From Chersky-267 sp963744115 (GTDB lineage: Bacteria > Chloroflexota > Limnocylindria > Limnocylindrales > CSP1-4), in NCBI GenBank assembly GCA_963744115.1, contig CAVUSI010000003.1:992001-1056000 (forward strand): a stretch of 64,000 nt of DNA, written 5' to 3'. This document shows, in pieces, positions 8,053 to 16,541 of the stretch. Every line of letters begins with the position of its first letter. Within the stretch, counting starts at the first letter, position 1. A program made the position numbers and the translations under genes. The notes below the pieces were generated by a model. The model was not told the DNA's origin. It did no database searches and worked only from the letters and a program-made list of their open reading frames with translations.

Positions 8053-11000
8053 CGGTCGGCGATCGTCACCCGGCCCGGCGGGGTGACCCCGATCGCCTCC
8101 GGCGCCCCCGTGAGCTGGATGACCGCGGGCTCCCAGGTGTAGTCGCCCGGGGTCACGACCCTCGCCAGGTAGCGCAACGTGGTCACCTTGGTCGTCGTCG
8201 GGTCGTTGGGGACGCAGAACTCGACCCGCTGGCCGACGATGCTGTCCGGTGCCATGGTCCCGTCGTCGCCGACCCACGAGTCGGTCCTCGACACCGGGGC
8301 GAGTCCGGACGGGACGAGGTCCACGACCTGATAGCAGCCGTCGACCGCGAGCTTCCCGAAGGTCGGGGTGAGGTCGACCACGACCAGACGATCGGCCGGG
8401 ATCGACCCGGCGGGAGTGACCGTTCGGCCGAGCTTGAGCGCCGGATCGACCGCGAGTGATCCGATGTCGACCGGCTCGGTCCAGCTCGCGCTCATCATGA
8501 CCTGCCCACCGAGCGGCTCCAGCCGGAGGCCGCTTCGCTGGCCGGCGGTCAGGACGATGGTGAAGGCGTCGCCCGGCGCGAGGTCGCGGACCGTGCGGCG
8601 CCCGTCGACGGTGTAGGCGAAGCTGGCAGCTAAAGACGAGGTCCGGGTCAGTGCTCGCTCGACGTAGCCGACCTGATCGAGGACGTGGAGCGTGTCATGG
8701 GCGGGGTTGGCGTCGACGTAGGCCGCCAGCGATGTCGCGACGGGATCTCCGACGCCCGCCGCGACGAGCGCCAGGTCCGCGGTCGCAGCCACGGTGTCGT
8801 TGAGATCCGTGCCGACGCGGAGCCGGGTCCAGGTACCGAGTCGTTGCCCGTAGGTGCCGAGCAGGTCGCGCTCGATCGCCAGCGCCGAGGCATCGTCTCC
8901 GAGCGCCTCGAAGCCGAGGGCGAGCGAGATCCGCTCGCGGATCGTCAGGTCGCTTGCGCGAGCGGCGCTCCGAAGGTCGGCCAGGGTCGTCTCCCCGAGG
9001 CGCGCCAGCCCCGCCAGGGCGGCCAGCCGGAGCTCGCGCGTCGTCGTCGACAGGTCCCGGATCGAGATGAGGCTGTCCCGCAGGGCCGATCGATCGAAGC
9101 GGTCGGGCGCAAGCAGCGCGATCCGCGCCGCCAGCGCGGCGTCGGGCCCGCCATACGGCACGAGCGGGATCCCGATGGCCACGGTGGCTCCCTGATCGTC
9201 CTCTTGCGACCCGACCGGGTACGCAGCCGGGTCGAACCTCGCCGGCGGGAGGCTTGCCGGGTCGTACCCGAACTGCTGGATGAGGATGTCGCGGGCCATC
9301 ACCCGGGCCAGCGCCTGGTCGACCCGCGCGCCCTCCTCGCTCGCCAACGTCTGGAGCAGCGGGACGAACCGGCCGCGTCCGGCATCGCTGAACGTGTAGG
9401 TCGTCAGGTCGGGTCCGCCCGAGGGTCGAAGGTCCGCACTGACCAGCGCCGAGGCGACCGACGCCGTGGTCGACCGGGAGCGGACGACGTCGAACGTCCG
9501 CACCAGCCGGTCCTCCCGCGTGCCACCACCGGTGACGGTCGCGACCGCGCCGATCGTGACCGACTGTCGTCCGACGCTCAACGCCGGGAGCGGCACCGAC
9601 ACGTCCGTGAACGCGACCCCTCGGATCTCGGTCTGTGCCAGCCCGAGCGACGGCGAGCTGATGCTGAACACGATGGTGTCGCCGGCATGGAGGGCCGAGC
9701 CGAATCCGCGCAGGCGGATGATCGGGTGATCCGAGGCGAGGTACTCGTCCGCGATGGTCGCCTCGACGAAGAAGGGCAGACCGACCGGGACCAGCAGCTG
9801 CCCCTCGCCTGCCTTGAGCGAACCGGTCACGGCACTGGCACTCAGGTGCCAGGTCGTGATGTCGTCCGAGATCGGGATGGTGACCGTCGCCAGGCCATCG
9901 GCGTCCGTCTCGAGCTGCCGGAAGAAGAGGGTGTCGCGGAAGTCATCGCGCGCCTCCCCGCCACCGTCGCCACCACCGCCGGCCGCGCCACCCTCGCCCT
10001 CGGCGTTATTCCCGGTCGGCAGCTGATGGGTCGCCGTGAGCCGGACGATCCCGCTCTCGACCCGAACGTAGAGCTCGGACAGCGGGTCGATCTCCTGGGC
10101 GATCCCCATCGCGAACAGCTTCTCGTCGACCGCGCGGAGGGTCACCGTCGACGGGATCGGCCGCCCGTCCGGCCCGGTCGTGCGGATCCGGATCGTGGCG
10201 CTGTCGCCCGGTCGGTAGCTCGTCCGGTCGGCGGTCAACGACACGTCGATCCGCCGCTGCCGTGGGTCGAAGTCCGCCCACGCAGCGGCCTTGGCCGCGT
10301 AGCTGTGCCCGGTGAAGCGAACGCCGATGATGAAGATGCCCGGCGTGTCGCCGTCGGCGAAGCGGTGCTGGAAGCGCGGTCCCGCGGTCACGATCGCCGA
10401 ACGGAGACCCTGCCGCGCGACGATGTACAGGTAGCGGTTCGATCCGCCGCTGGGGAGCGGCCGGCTGCCGTCGGTCATCGTCAACCGGACCTGGTCGCCG
10501 ATGCGGTAGACGAGGTCGCGTTCGCGCGGCCCGACGACCGTTTCGAAGATCGGCGAGTCGTCGCGCGGCGCTGCGACCGCGCGGGATGCGGTGAACGTCC
10601 GACGGTCGGCCCGTCCCGCGCTGTCGACGCTGACCAGCTCGATGCCGTAGTCGTGGGCGGCGTTCGGCACCCGGACGATCAGCCGGAACGACCCATCCGC
10701 CCGGGTCGTGACGGTGTCGGTCCGGATGGCCCTCTCGCGCGTGTCGTAGTCGTAGCGGGCGACGACCCGCTTGGAGATCGGGTCATAGTCGTAGCCGACC
10801 AGGCGGCGGATCGGGATGTACTCGGTGATCGTCGCGCTGAGCGTGGTCCCGGCGGTCGGTCGACCGTTCGGATCGACCTCGACATACGGGTCCGTCGAGG
10901 TCGCGCGCTCCCGCTCGATCCGCGCGAAGTCCACGTCATGGACGGATCCGCTGACGGTCAGTCGTCGGCCTGAGATCGTCGCCTCGGCATCGATATTGAG

Positions 11001-13223
11001 TGCGTTCGGGAAGACGAGGACGGTCGCATCGGCGCTGATCTCGCCTTCCTCCGGCCGAGCGGCCTCGACGGTCACGGTCCGCAGCTCCGAGCCCTGGGGG
11101 TCACCCTCGAGGGTCGGGGTCCAGTCGGCCGTCGTTCTCCCATCCGACCCGGTCGGCTCCGTCGGCCGCAGCGTGTCGTCGTAATCGTCATGGATCGAGA
11201 ACGGGGTGGAGGGGACGGGCTGGCCGTCGAAGAAGGTGGCCTCCGTCGTGACCTTGATCGGCTGGCCCGAGATGACGACATGGCGATCGGTCGTCACCGC
11301 CGCTCGATAGGCCGGCTTGCGGATGATCCCGACGTCGAGCCACGTCCGCGATACGACCTGGCCGTCGACCAGCGCCTCGAGGACGTACCCGCCGAGCGCC
11401 GTGCCCGTGAACGACAGGGTCGCCGCCCAGGCGCCGCTCGCGGTCGGCCGGACGGTGGTCCGGACGACCGACGGGGGATCGGCCTGATCCTGGTTCTCCG
11501 GCCGGATGAGCCGGAGGTCCACGGTCGACGGGATCCGGCCGTCGATCCGCCGGCGCGCGAACCCCCACGCCTGGACCCGGTCGTCGCGGCGGTAGACCGA
11601 TCGATCGGTCGACATGAGCGACCACCAGCGGCCGCCCTCGGCCGGTCCTTCCTTCGACCACTCCCCGCGGTACAGGCCGCCTTGACGGTCGGTGTCGAAC
11701 GGGACCAGGACCGAATGGCCGTCCGGAGCGCGGACGATCAGGATCGGCGAGGTCGCCGCGGTCGATGTGCCACTGGTCGGCACGCCGGTCGTCGAGGGCA
11801 CGAGCTCGCCCGGCGTCGCGGCGACAAGCAGGCCATTCGCGCCGGTCCGGCCGATCGACGAACCGCCGGCGACCTTCACGGCCGCCCGGCTGATCGGCGT
11901 GCCTCGCGCCACGTCGTTGACCCAGACCACGGTCCGATCGGACAGGACGCTGACCCACGCTGATACGTCGGTCACCTGGAGGAAGGCTTGGACGTGTCGG
12001 CCGCCGGCCCCGACCTCCACGAGGTACCAGCCGCGCGGCAGGCGGGTCGGGAAGACGATGACGTGATCGGCGGTGGTCCGCATCGACCGCAAGGCAGCCT
12101 TGAATGACATGACCTTGGCCAGCCCGCTCGTCGGGACCGTCGGGCTCGACCATTCCGTCCAGCTTGGGGCGTCGAGGAAGGCGCGCAGGCGATCGAGGGT
12201 CGAGTCGATCGACCGGAACCGGTAGACGCGGACGTCGGCCGTGGCCGGTGGCTTCACCGTCGGTCCGTCGCCCTCGTCGGGCATGGTCACCTGCAGGCCG
12301 AGGACCGGGCGGTCCGTCGGACTGGACTCCAGGACGTCACGACCCATGACGATGCGCGGGTACGGCGGTGAGGCCGCGGTCGCGGCGGTCTCGAACCGGA
12401 AGCGGACGTCGTGCTCGAGCGCCAGGTCGGTACCCTGAACCGGCAGGCCGTGCCGGATCGTGACGGTGTAGAGGGTCGCCCGGCGGAGCCCGGTCGGGAC
12501 GAAGACCTGCGTCCGGTCGTGCCGCTCGAAGCGGCCCTTGACCGCGGGCGAGATCGAGAAGTAGCCGGCCATGTCGCCGGCTCCGTCCTGGTCGAAGGTC
12601 ACCTCGAGCCCCGTGTCGACCGGCACCCCGGTCGTGCTGTCGCCGGGCAGGGTGTTGACGACGTGGAGCGGCGCCCGCGACTGGAACGCCCACGAGCCGG
12701 CGACGCTGCCGTCGGCGGCACGGAGGGTGAACCGGTAGGCCCGGCCCGCCACCAGCGGACGGTCCGGGCGAACGGTGGCGGATGCGGTGGTCGGTCCGGC
12801 CGAGACGATCAGAGCGGTCGCTGGGTCCGCTTCGAGCCGGCCCGCCAGGGCGCGGGGATCCTCGCCGGACAGGCTGGTCAGGGTGAACGATGTGTCGAGC
12901 CGAACGCCCGCCGCATCGGCTTCGACGGGTCGCAGCTCGGCGACGGGTGCGAGCGGCGGCAGATCCACACCGGCCCAGCTCCCGTCGGGTGGTTGGGACG
13001 GCTCGATGGACGAGGATCCCGCCGGCGAGGAGGCTCCCCCGAGGTCGAGCGAGGCTGCTGCCTGGCCGGCGCCGCGGCTCCCCGACGGGGTCGTCACCGG
13101 GCGGCCCGACATGCCGCTGATCAGGGTGCCGCCGACGACCGCGACGACCACGAGACCGACCACCAGCGCTGCTGTGCGGCGTCTGTCGACCGGCGATCCG
13201 GGGACCATGGACGACCCGCTCAC
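8049..13223 (-). CDS. Bacterial alpha-2-macroglobulin-like protein (MG2/A2M domains, no thioester motif)
   Basis: A very large (1724-residue) extracytoplasmic protein anchored by one helix (residues 17-37) behind an RRR charge cluster. An Ig-like region with FTLTSLSGEDP and VTFDQDG strands precedes MG2-type macroglobulin domains (QAWGFARRRIDG; LTADRTSYRPGDSATIRIR). The A2M core follows (VTLRAVDEKLFAMG; ETDADGLATVTIPISDDITTWHLSA). In the alpha-alpha toroid where relatives have a CxEQ thioester I find no cysteine (LQTLASEEGARVDQALARV), so covalent trapping looks impossible. The usual partner gene pbpC is absent nearby. The GTG at 13223 has GGGAGG 5 bases upstream; an ATG five codons later is an alternative. 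Role inferred: envelope protease defence or surface scaffold. Confidence 0.85.
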   Translation of the reverse strand: MSGSSMVPGSPVDRRRTAALVVGLVVVAVVGGTLISGMSGRPVTTPSGSRGAGQAAASLDLGGASSPAGSSSIEPSQPPDGSWAGVDLPPLAPVAELRPVEADAAGVRLDTSFTLTSLSGEDPRALAGRLEADPATALIVSAGPTTASATVRPDRPLVAGRAYRFTLRAADGSVAGSWAFQSRAPLHVVNTLPGDSTTGVPVDTGLEVTFDQDGAGDMAGYFSISPAVKGRFERHDRTQVFVPTGLRRATLYTVTIRHGLPVQGTDLALEHDVRFRFETAATAASPPYPRIVMGRDVLESSPTDRPVLGLQVTMPDEGDGPTVKPPATADVRVYRFRSIDSTLDRLRAFLDAPSWTEWSSPTVPTSGLAKVMSFKAALRSMRTTADHVIVFPTRLPRGWYLVEVGAGGRHVQAFLQVTDVSAWVSVLSDRTVVWVNDVARGTPISRAAVKVAGGSSIGRTGANGLLVAATPGELVPSTTGVPTSGTSTAATSPILIVRAPDGHSVLVPFDTDRQGGLYRGEWSKEGPAEGGRWWSLMSTDRSVYRRDDRVQAWGFARRRIDGRIPSTVDLRLIRPENQDQADPPSVVRTTVRPTASGAWAATLSFTGTALGGYVLEALVDGQVVSRTWLDVGIIRKPAYRAAVTTDRHVVISGQPIKVTTEATFFDGQPVPSTPFSIHDDYDDTLRPTEPTGSDGRTTADWTPTLEGDPQGSELRTVTVEAARPEEGEISADATVLVFPNALNIDAEATISGRRLTVSGSVHDVDFARIERERATSTDPYVEVDPNGRPTAGTTLSATITEYIPIRRLVGYDYDPISKRVVARYDYDTRERAIRTDTVTTRADGSFRLIVRVPNAAHDYGIELVSVDSAGRADRRTFTASRAVAAPRDDSPIFETVVGPRERDLVYRIGDQVRLTMTDGSRPLPSGGSNRYLYIVARQGLRSAIVTAGPRFQHRFADGDTPGIFIIGVRFTGHSYAAKAAAWADFDPRQRRIDVSLTADRTSYRPGDSATIRIRTTGPDGRPIPSTVTLRAVDEKLFAMGIAQEIDPLSELYVRVESGIVRLTATHQLPTGNNAEGEGGAAGGGGDGGGEARDDFRDTLFFRQLETDADGLATVTIPISDDITTWHLSASAVTGSLKAGEGQLLVPVGLPFFVEATIADEYLASDHPIIRLRGFGSALHAGDTIVFSISSPSLGLAQTEIRGVAFTDVSVPLPALSVGRQSVTIGAVATVTGGGTREDRLVRTFDVVRSRSTTASVASALVSADLRPSGGPDLTTYTFSDAGRGRFVPLLQTLASEEGARVDQALARVMARDILIQQFGYDPASLPPARFDPAAYPVGSQEDDQGATVAIGIPLVPYGGPDAALAARIALLAPDRFDRSALRDSLISIRDLSTTTRELRLAALAGLARLGETTLADLRSAARASDLTIRERISLALGFEALGDDASALAIERDLLGTYGQRLGTWTRLRVGTDLNDTVAATADLALVAAGVGDPVATSLAAYVDANPAHDTLHVLDQVGYVERALTRTSSLAASFAYTVDGRRTVRDLAPGDAFTIVLTAGQRSGLRLEPLGGQVMMSASWTEPVDIGSLAVDPALKLGRTVTPAGSIPADRLVVVDLTPTFGKLAVDGCYQVVDLVPSGLAPVSRTDSWVGDDGTMAPDSIVGQRVEFCVPNDPTTTKVTTLRYLARVVTPGDYTWEPAVIQLTGAPEAIGVTPPGRVTIADR

Positions 13224-13331
13224 CCCGCCCTCCCGTCCGCGAATCCTGGCGGACCTGGGGCTCAGTCGACGGCGTCGGCTGGGCTGCCGAAAGTGAGACG
13301 CGCAGCGTCCCCTGATGTGTCGTCTGGCGAT

Positions 13332-14696
13332 CTAGCCGAACAGCTCGTCGACCGCCGCCGCGAAGACCTCGGTGTGGCGGTCGACGTCGGCCGCCGTGCT
13401 CGCGGGGCACATCAGCGCCATGTTGTGGAACGGCGTCATCAGGATCCGGCGGTTCATCGCATAGAGGTGGAGGAACCGCTCGAGCTCGGGGTCGCTCGCG
13501 GCGTACTGCTCCGCGCCGTCGCGCGGCGGGTGGGGGATGAAGTGGTACTCGGCCCGGCAGCCCAGCCGGGTGACGTGCCAGGGCACCTCCCGCGAGGCGA
13601 TGACGTCCTCGACCCCGGTGGTCCAGCGCTTCCCGAGCTCGATCGTCCGAGCGAACGCCTCGTCGGTCATGACCTCGGTCAGGGTGGCGCGGACCGCGGT
13701 CATCGACAGGGCGTACCCGGCGAGCGTCCCGCCGATCCCGCCGATGTCGGACACGTCGCGCTCGAGCGTATCGGTGATCCGGTCGCCGATCGCCTCGGTC
13801 AAGCCGTAGGTGCCGACGGGGATCCCGCCGCCGATCGTCTTGCCGATGACGAGCATGTCGGGGTCGAGGCCCCAGGCGCCGGTCGCCCCGCCGGGACCGG
13901 CGCAGATCGTATGCGTCTCGTCGATGATCAGGATCGTGTCCGTGTCCCGGGTCAGCCGGCGGACCGCGTCGTGGTACCCCGGGTCGGGCAGGACGATGCC
14001 GATGTTCGTCAGCGCCGGCTCGAACAGGACCGCGGCGACGTCGCGGTCGGCCAGCGCACGCTCCAATGCCTCGATGTCGTTGAACGGGACCACCCTGGTC
14101 GTCTCGACCGGGTCGACCGCGGGTCCGATGTTGCCGTAGCTCGGCCCGACCCGGCCGTGCTCATCCAGGGAGGCGAAGGTCTCGTCGACCGTGCCGTGGT
14201 AGTTGTGGTCGTGAACGACGATCTTCGACCGTCCGGTGATGTGACGGGCGAGCCGCAGGGAGAACCGGTTCGCGTCGGTCGCGGTGATGGTGAACTGCCA
14301 GAAGCGGAGGCCGAACCGGCGACGCAGCTCGTCGCCCGCGGCGATCGCGTCCTCGATCGGCAGCATCAGCGTGATCCCGCGGGCCAGCTGACGCTCGACC
14401 GCGGCGACCGTCGGGGCCGGGGAGTGGCCCGCCATCGCCCCGGTGTCGCCAAGGCAGAAGTCGATGTAGTCGTGCCCGTCGACATCCTGGAAATGCGCGC
14501 CACCGGCTGACTCGACGAATAGCGGGAAGCCGCCGGCCCAGCGGACCATCCAGTTCATCGGGACACCGTCGAGGAGGGACCCCTTGGCTCGCTCGTGGAG
14601 CGCCAGGGAGCGCGGGTGGTCGGCCTCGAAGGTCGACAGCTCGCGCTCCATGAGGCGTCCGAGCCGAGCGCGATCGAGGGTTCGGGTGGCGGGCAC
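13332..14696 (-). CDS. Class III PLP-dependent aminotransferase (glutamate-1-semialdehyde aminomutase-like)
   Basis: A 454-residue fold-type I PLP enzyme. Visible motifs are the substrate-entry segment DVDGHDYIDFCLGDTGAMAGH, the cofactor-binding aspartate in ILIIDETHT, and the Schiff-base lysine in MLVIGKTIGGGIPVG. The architecture matches glutamate-1-semialdehyde aminomutase relatives and omega-amino acid transaminases; no haem pathway genes are near, so a catabolic transaminase is at least as likely. The start is a GTG at 14696 with GGAGG six bases upstream; in-frame codons further upstream lack a ribosome site. It stands alone between the macroglobulin-like gene and a small zinc-ribbon gene. 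Confidence 0.88.
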   Translation of the reverse strand: MPATRTLDRARLGRLMERELSTFEADHPRSLALHERAKGSLLDGVPMNWMVRWAGGFPLFVESAGGAHFQDVDGHDYIDFCLGDTGAMAGHSPAPTVAAVERQLARGITLMLPIEDAIAAGDELRRRFGLRFWQFTITATDANRFSLRLARHITGRSKIVVHDHNYHGTVDETFASLDEHGRVGPSYGNIGPAVDPVETTRVVPFNDIEALERALADRDVAAVLFEPALTNIGIVLPDPGYHDAVRRLTRDTDTILIIDETHTICAGPGGATGAWGLDPDMLVIGKTIGGGIPVGTYGLTEAIGDRITDTLERDVSDIGGIGGTLAGYALSMTAVRATLTEVMTDEAFARTIELGKRWTTGVEDVIASREVPWHVTRLGCRAEYHFIPHPPRDGAEQYAASDPELERFLHLYAMNRRILMTPFHNMALMCPASTAADVDRHTEVFAAAVDELFG

Positions 14697-14809
14697 GCGC
14701 GACCTCCGCTTCGACCGGCGTGGCGTCGGCCGGCACGGTCATCTTGCGCCCGGTGGGCCGGACCGGTCGGCCGGGGTGTCGCGGAGCGGGACGCGGCGCG
14801 TCCCGCGGG

Positions 14810-15004
14810 TCAGCCGACCCGGCGGGTGAAGCCGCAGATCTGGCAGGTCGCGACGCCGCTGGCCGGGTCGAGCTCGAGGAAGCTGGGACAGCCGTTGGTC
14901 GAGCAGAAGATCCGGCCGGACGTTGCCGCCGTGGTTCGCCGGCGCATCCGGCGGATGGACCCGGCGCGTGCCGAGGTCGTGTGGGTCATGGTTCGCGAGA
15001 GCAT
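14810..15004 (-). CDS. Small zinc-ribbon protein (64 aa), function unknown
   Basis: A short basic protein. The N-terminal half is rich in Thr and Arg (SIRRMRRRTTAATSG). The C-terminal half carries four cysteines in the pattern C-x4-C ... C-x2-C (FCSTNGC and TCQICGF), which fits a single zinc ribbon. The ATG at 15004 has AGGA 5 bases upstream; an internal ATG at 14989 is an alternative. Codon use matches its neighbours. I do not recognise the family; a nucleic-acid or ribosome-associated role would be a guess from the basic tail and ribbon. It is divergent from the YibE/F gene across 256 bases in which I see only that gene's -10 box. Confidence 0.6.
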   Translation of the reverse strand: MLSRTMTHTTSARAGSIRRMRRRTTAATSGRIFCSTNGCPSFLELDPASGVATCQICGFTRRVG

Positions 15005-15247
15005 GGTTCCTGTCGATTCCCGGGAGTCGCCACGGACGTCGATCGTCCGGCGCCTACCCGATTGGGCCGCTCGGCGCGCGGGATGCGCGAAACCGGAGCG
15101 GTGCTGGATCTGAGTGCCTGGCGCGTCGCGGGAGCGGAGGTTGAGATGCTCTGACCTGCGACGCCGCGCTGGCGTTGATGGAAGAATCATGGGTGACCGA
15201 CCGGTTCCTGTCAAACGCCCGATGGTCCGGGTCGCCCCGGGCGGTGG

Positions 15248-15253
15248 TAGGCT
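15248..15253 (+). promoter_or_regulatory. -10 hexamer TAGGCT, leaderless start
   Basis: TAGGCT ends 7 bases before the ATG at 15261 of the YibE/F gene, with no ribosome site between. It selects this start over upstream in-frame ATGs. Confidence 0.6.
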
Positions 15254-15260
15254 CCCGCCG

Positions 15261-16541
15261 ATGGACGACGATCGGGCGCCGGCCGACCCGCCCGCAGTTG
15301 CCGCTCCGACGGGCCCGGGCCAGCCTACCGGACGGCCGACCGGGGCCAGCGCGAACCGCCGCCGGACCGATCGGGAGATCGTCCTGTTCGCGCTCGGGTT
15401 GCTCGCCGTCGCGGCCATCCTCGTCCTGCTCCCCGACCTCACCCCGACCGCCGCCCAGGGCCTGGTGTCGGAGCGGATCCACGCCCGCATCGTCGAGCTG
15501 CCACCGGCGACGGACCAGAACGCCCCGACCGCCATCGTCGAGTTCCTCGAGGGCCCTCGCCGCGGTCAGCGCGAGACGGCCACGCTGGAGGGACCGTCCG
15601 GCCAGCTCCAGCTGCCCGACTACACCGTCGGCGACGAGATCGTCGCGGCGGTCGATCGGCAGCCCGACGGCACGACGACCTTCTCGGTCATCGATCGGTG
15701 GCGACTCCCGCTCATCGGCGCGCTCGCCCTGCTGTTCGCGATCGTGACCGTCGCGGTCGCCGGCTGGCGGGGCGTCCGCTCGGTGGTGGCCCTCGCGCTG
15801 TCGCTCGTCCTCGCGATCCGGGTCCTCATCCCGCTCCTGCTCGCCGGCTGGAACCCGCTGGTCCTGGCCATCGGGCTCGGTGCGACGGTCACGATCGTGT
15901 CGTTCGTGCTCACCCAGGGACTCACCCGAACGACCGTGTCGGCGATCGCCGGGACGATGGCCGGTCTGGCGATCACCGGGATCCTGGCGGCCGTGGTGAC
16001 CGTCATGGCACGGTTCACTCCGGCCCAGGGCTCGGACCAGATCCTGGCCATCGGCCAGCTGGCCGGCAACACGATCGACCTGTCGGGTCTGCTCCTCGCC
16101 GGCGTCGTGTTCGGCGGTCTCGGCGTGCTCAACGACGTGGCCATCAGCCAGGCGGCGACCGTCGAGGAGCTCCAGGCGGTCGACCCGACCCTCGGGCGAC
16201 GGACGATCTACCGGCGGACGATGAACGTCGGTGTGTCGCACCTGGCCGCCACGGTCAACACGCTCGTCTTCGCCTACCTCGGGACGGCCCTCCCGCTGCT
16301 CGTCCTGTTCTCGATCCAGGTCCGTGGGCTCGGGTTCCCGCTCAACGAGGAGATCATCGCGGTCGAGGTGGTCCGGACCCTGATCGGCAGCGTCGGCATC
16401 GTCCTGACCGTGCCGATCACGACGGCGATCGCGGTCTGGCTCCTGACCCGCACGACGAGCGGGAACCCGGCACGACGAGGGAGACGGTCGCGCGCCGATC
16501 AGCCGGCGCGGACGACCACCGAGATCAGCTCCTCGCCGTAA
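15261..16541 (+). CDS. YibE/F family multi-pass membrane protein
   Basis: A 426-residue integral membrane protein. A Pro/Ala-rich N-terminus is followed by a helix at about 40-60, an extracytoplasmic beta-rich domain (ARIVELPP ... VIDRW, about 68-150), and then seven or so membrane helices including VVALALSLVLAIRVLIPLLLAG and the conserved GGLGVLNDVAISQAATVEEL segment that defines the family. Function is not established. The start is set by a TAGGCT box 7 bases upstream; the frame is open earlier but those residues are arginine-rich and unlike a membrane-protein N-terminus. The last 43 bases overlap the 3' end of the convergent helicase gene. Confidence 0.87.
   Translation: MDDDRAPADPPAVAAPTGPGQPTGRPTGASANRRRTDREIVLFALGLLAVAAILVLLPDLTPTAAQGLVSERIHARIVELPPATDQNAPTAIVEFLEGPRRGQRETATLEGPSGQLQLPDYTVGDEIVAAVDRQPDGTTTFSVIDRWRLPLIGALALLFAIVTVAVAGWRGVRSVVALALSLVLAIRVLIPLLLAGWNPLVLAIGLGATVTIVSFVLTQGLTRTTVSAIAGTMAGLAITGILAAVVTVMARFTPAQGSDQILAIGQLAGNTIDLSGLLLAGVVFGGLGVLNDVAISQAATVEELQAVDPTLGRRTIYRRTMNVGVSHLAATVNTLVFAYLGTALPLLVLFSIQVRGLGFPLNEEIIAVEVVRTLIGSVGIVLTVPITTAIAVWLLTRTTSGNPARRGRRSRADQPARTTTEISSSP

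Noticed and set aside
8685..10973. A 762-codon open frame antisense to the macroglobulin-like gene
   Set aside because: Composition is Arg/Asp/Gly-rich without domain motifs; the opposite strand shows recognisable MG2/A2M domains.
12411..14510. A 699-codon rightward frame
   Set aside because: Covers the macroglobulin N-terminus and the aminotransferase in antisense; no start signal and no family features.
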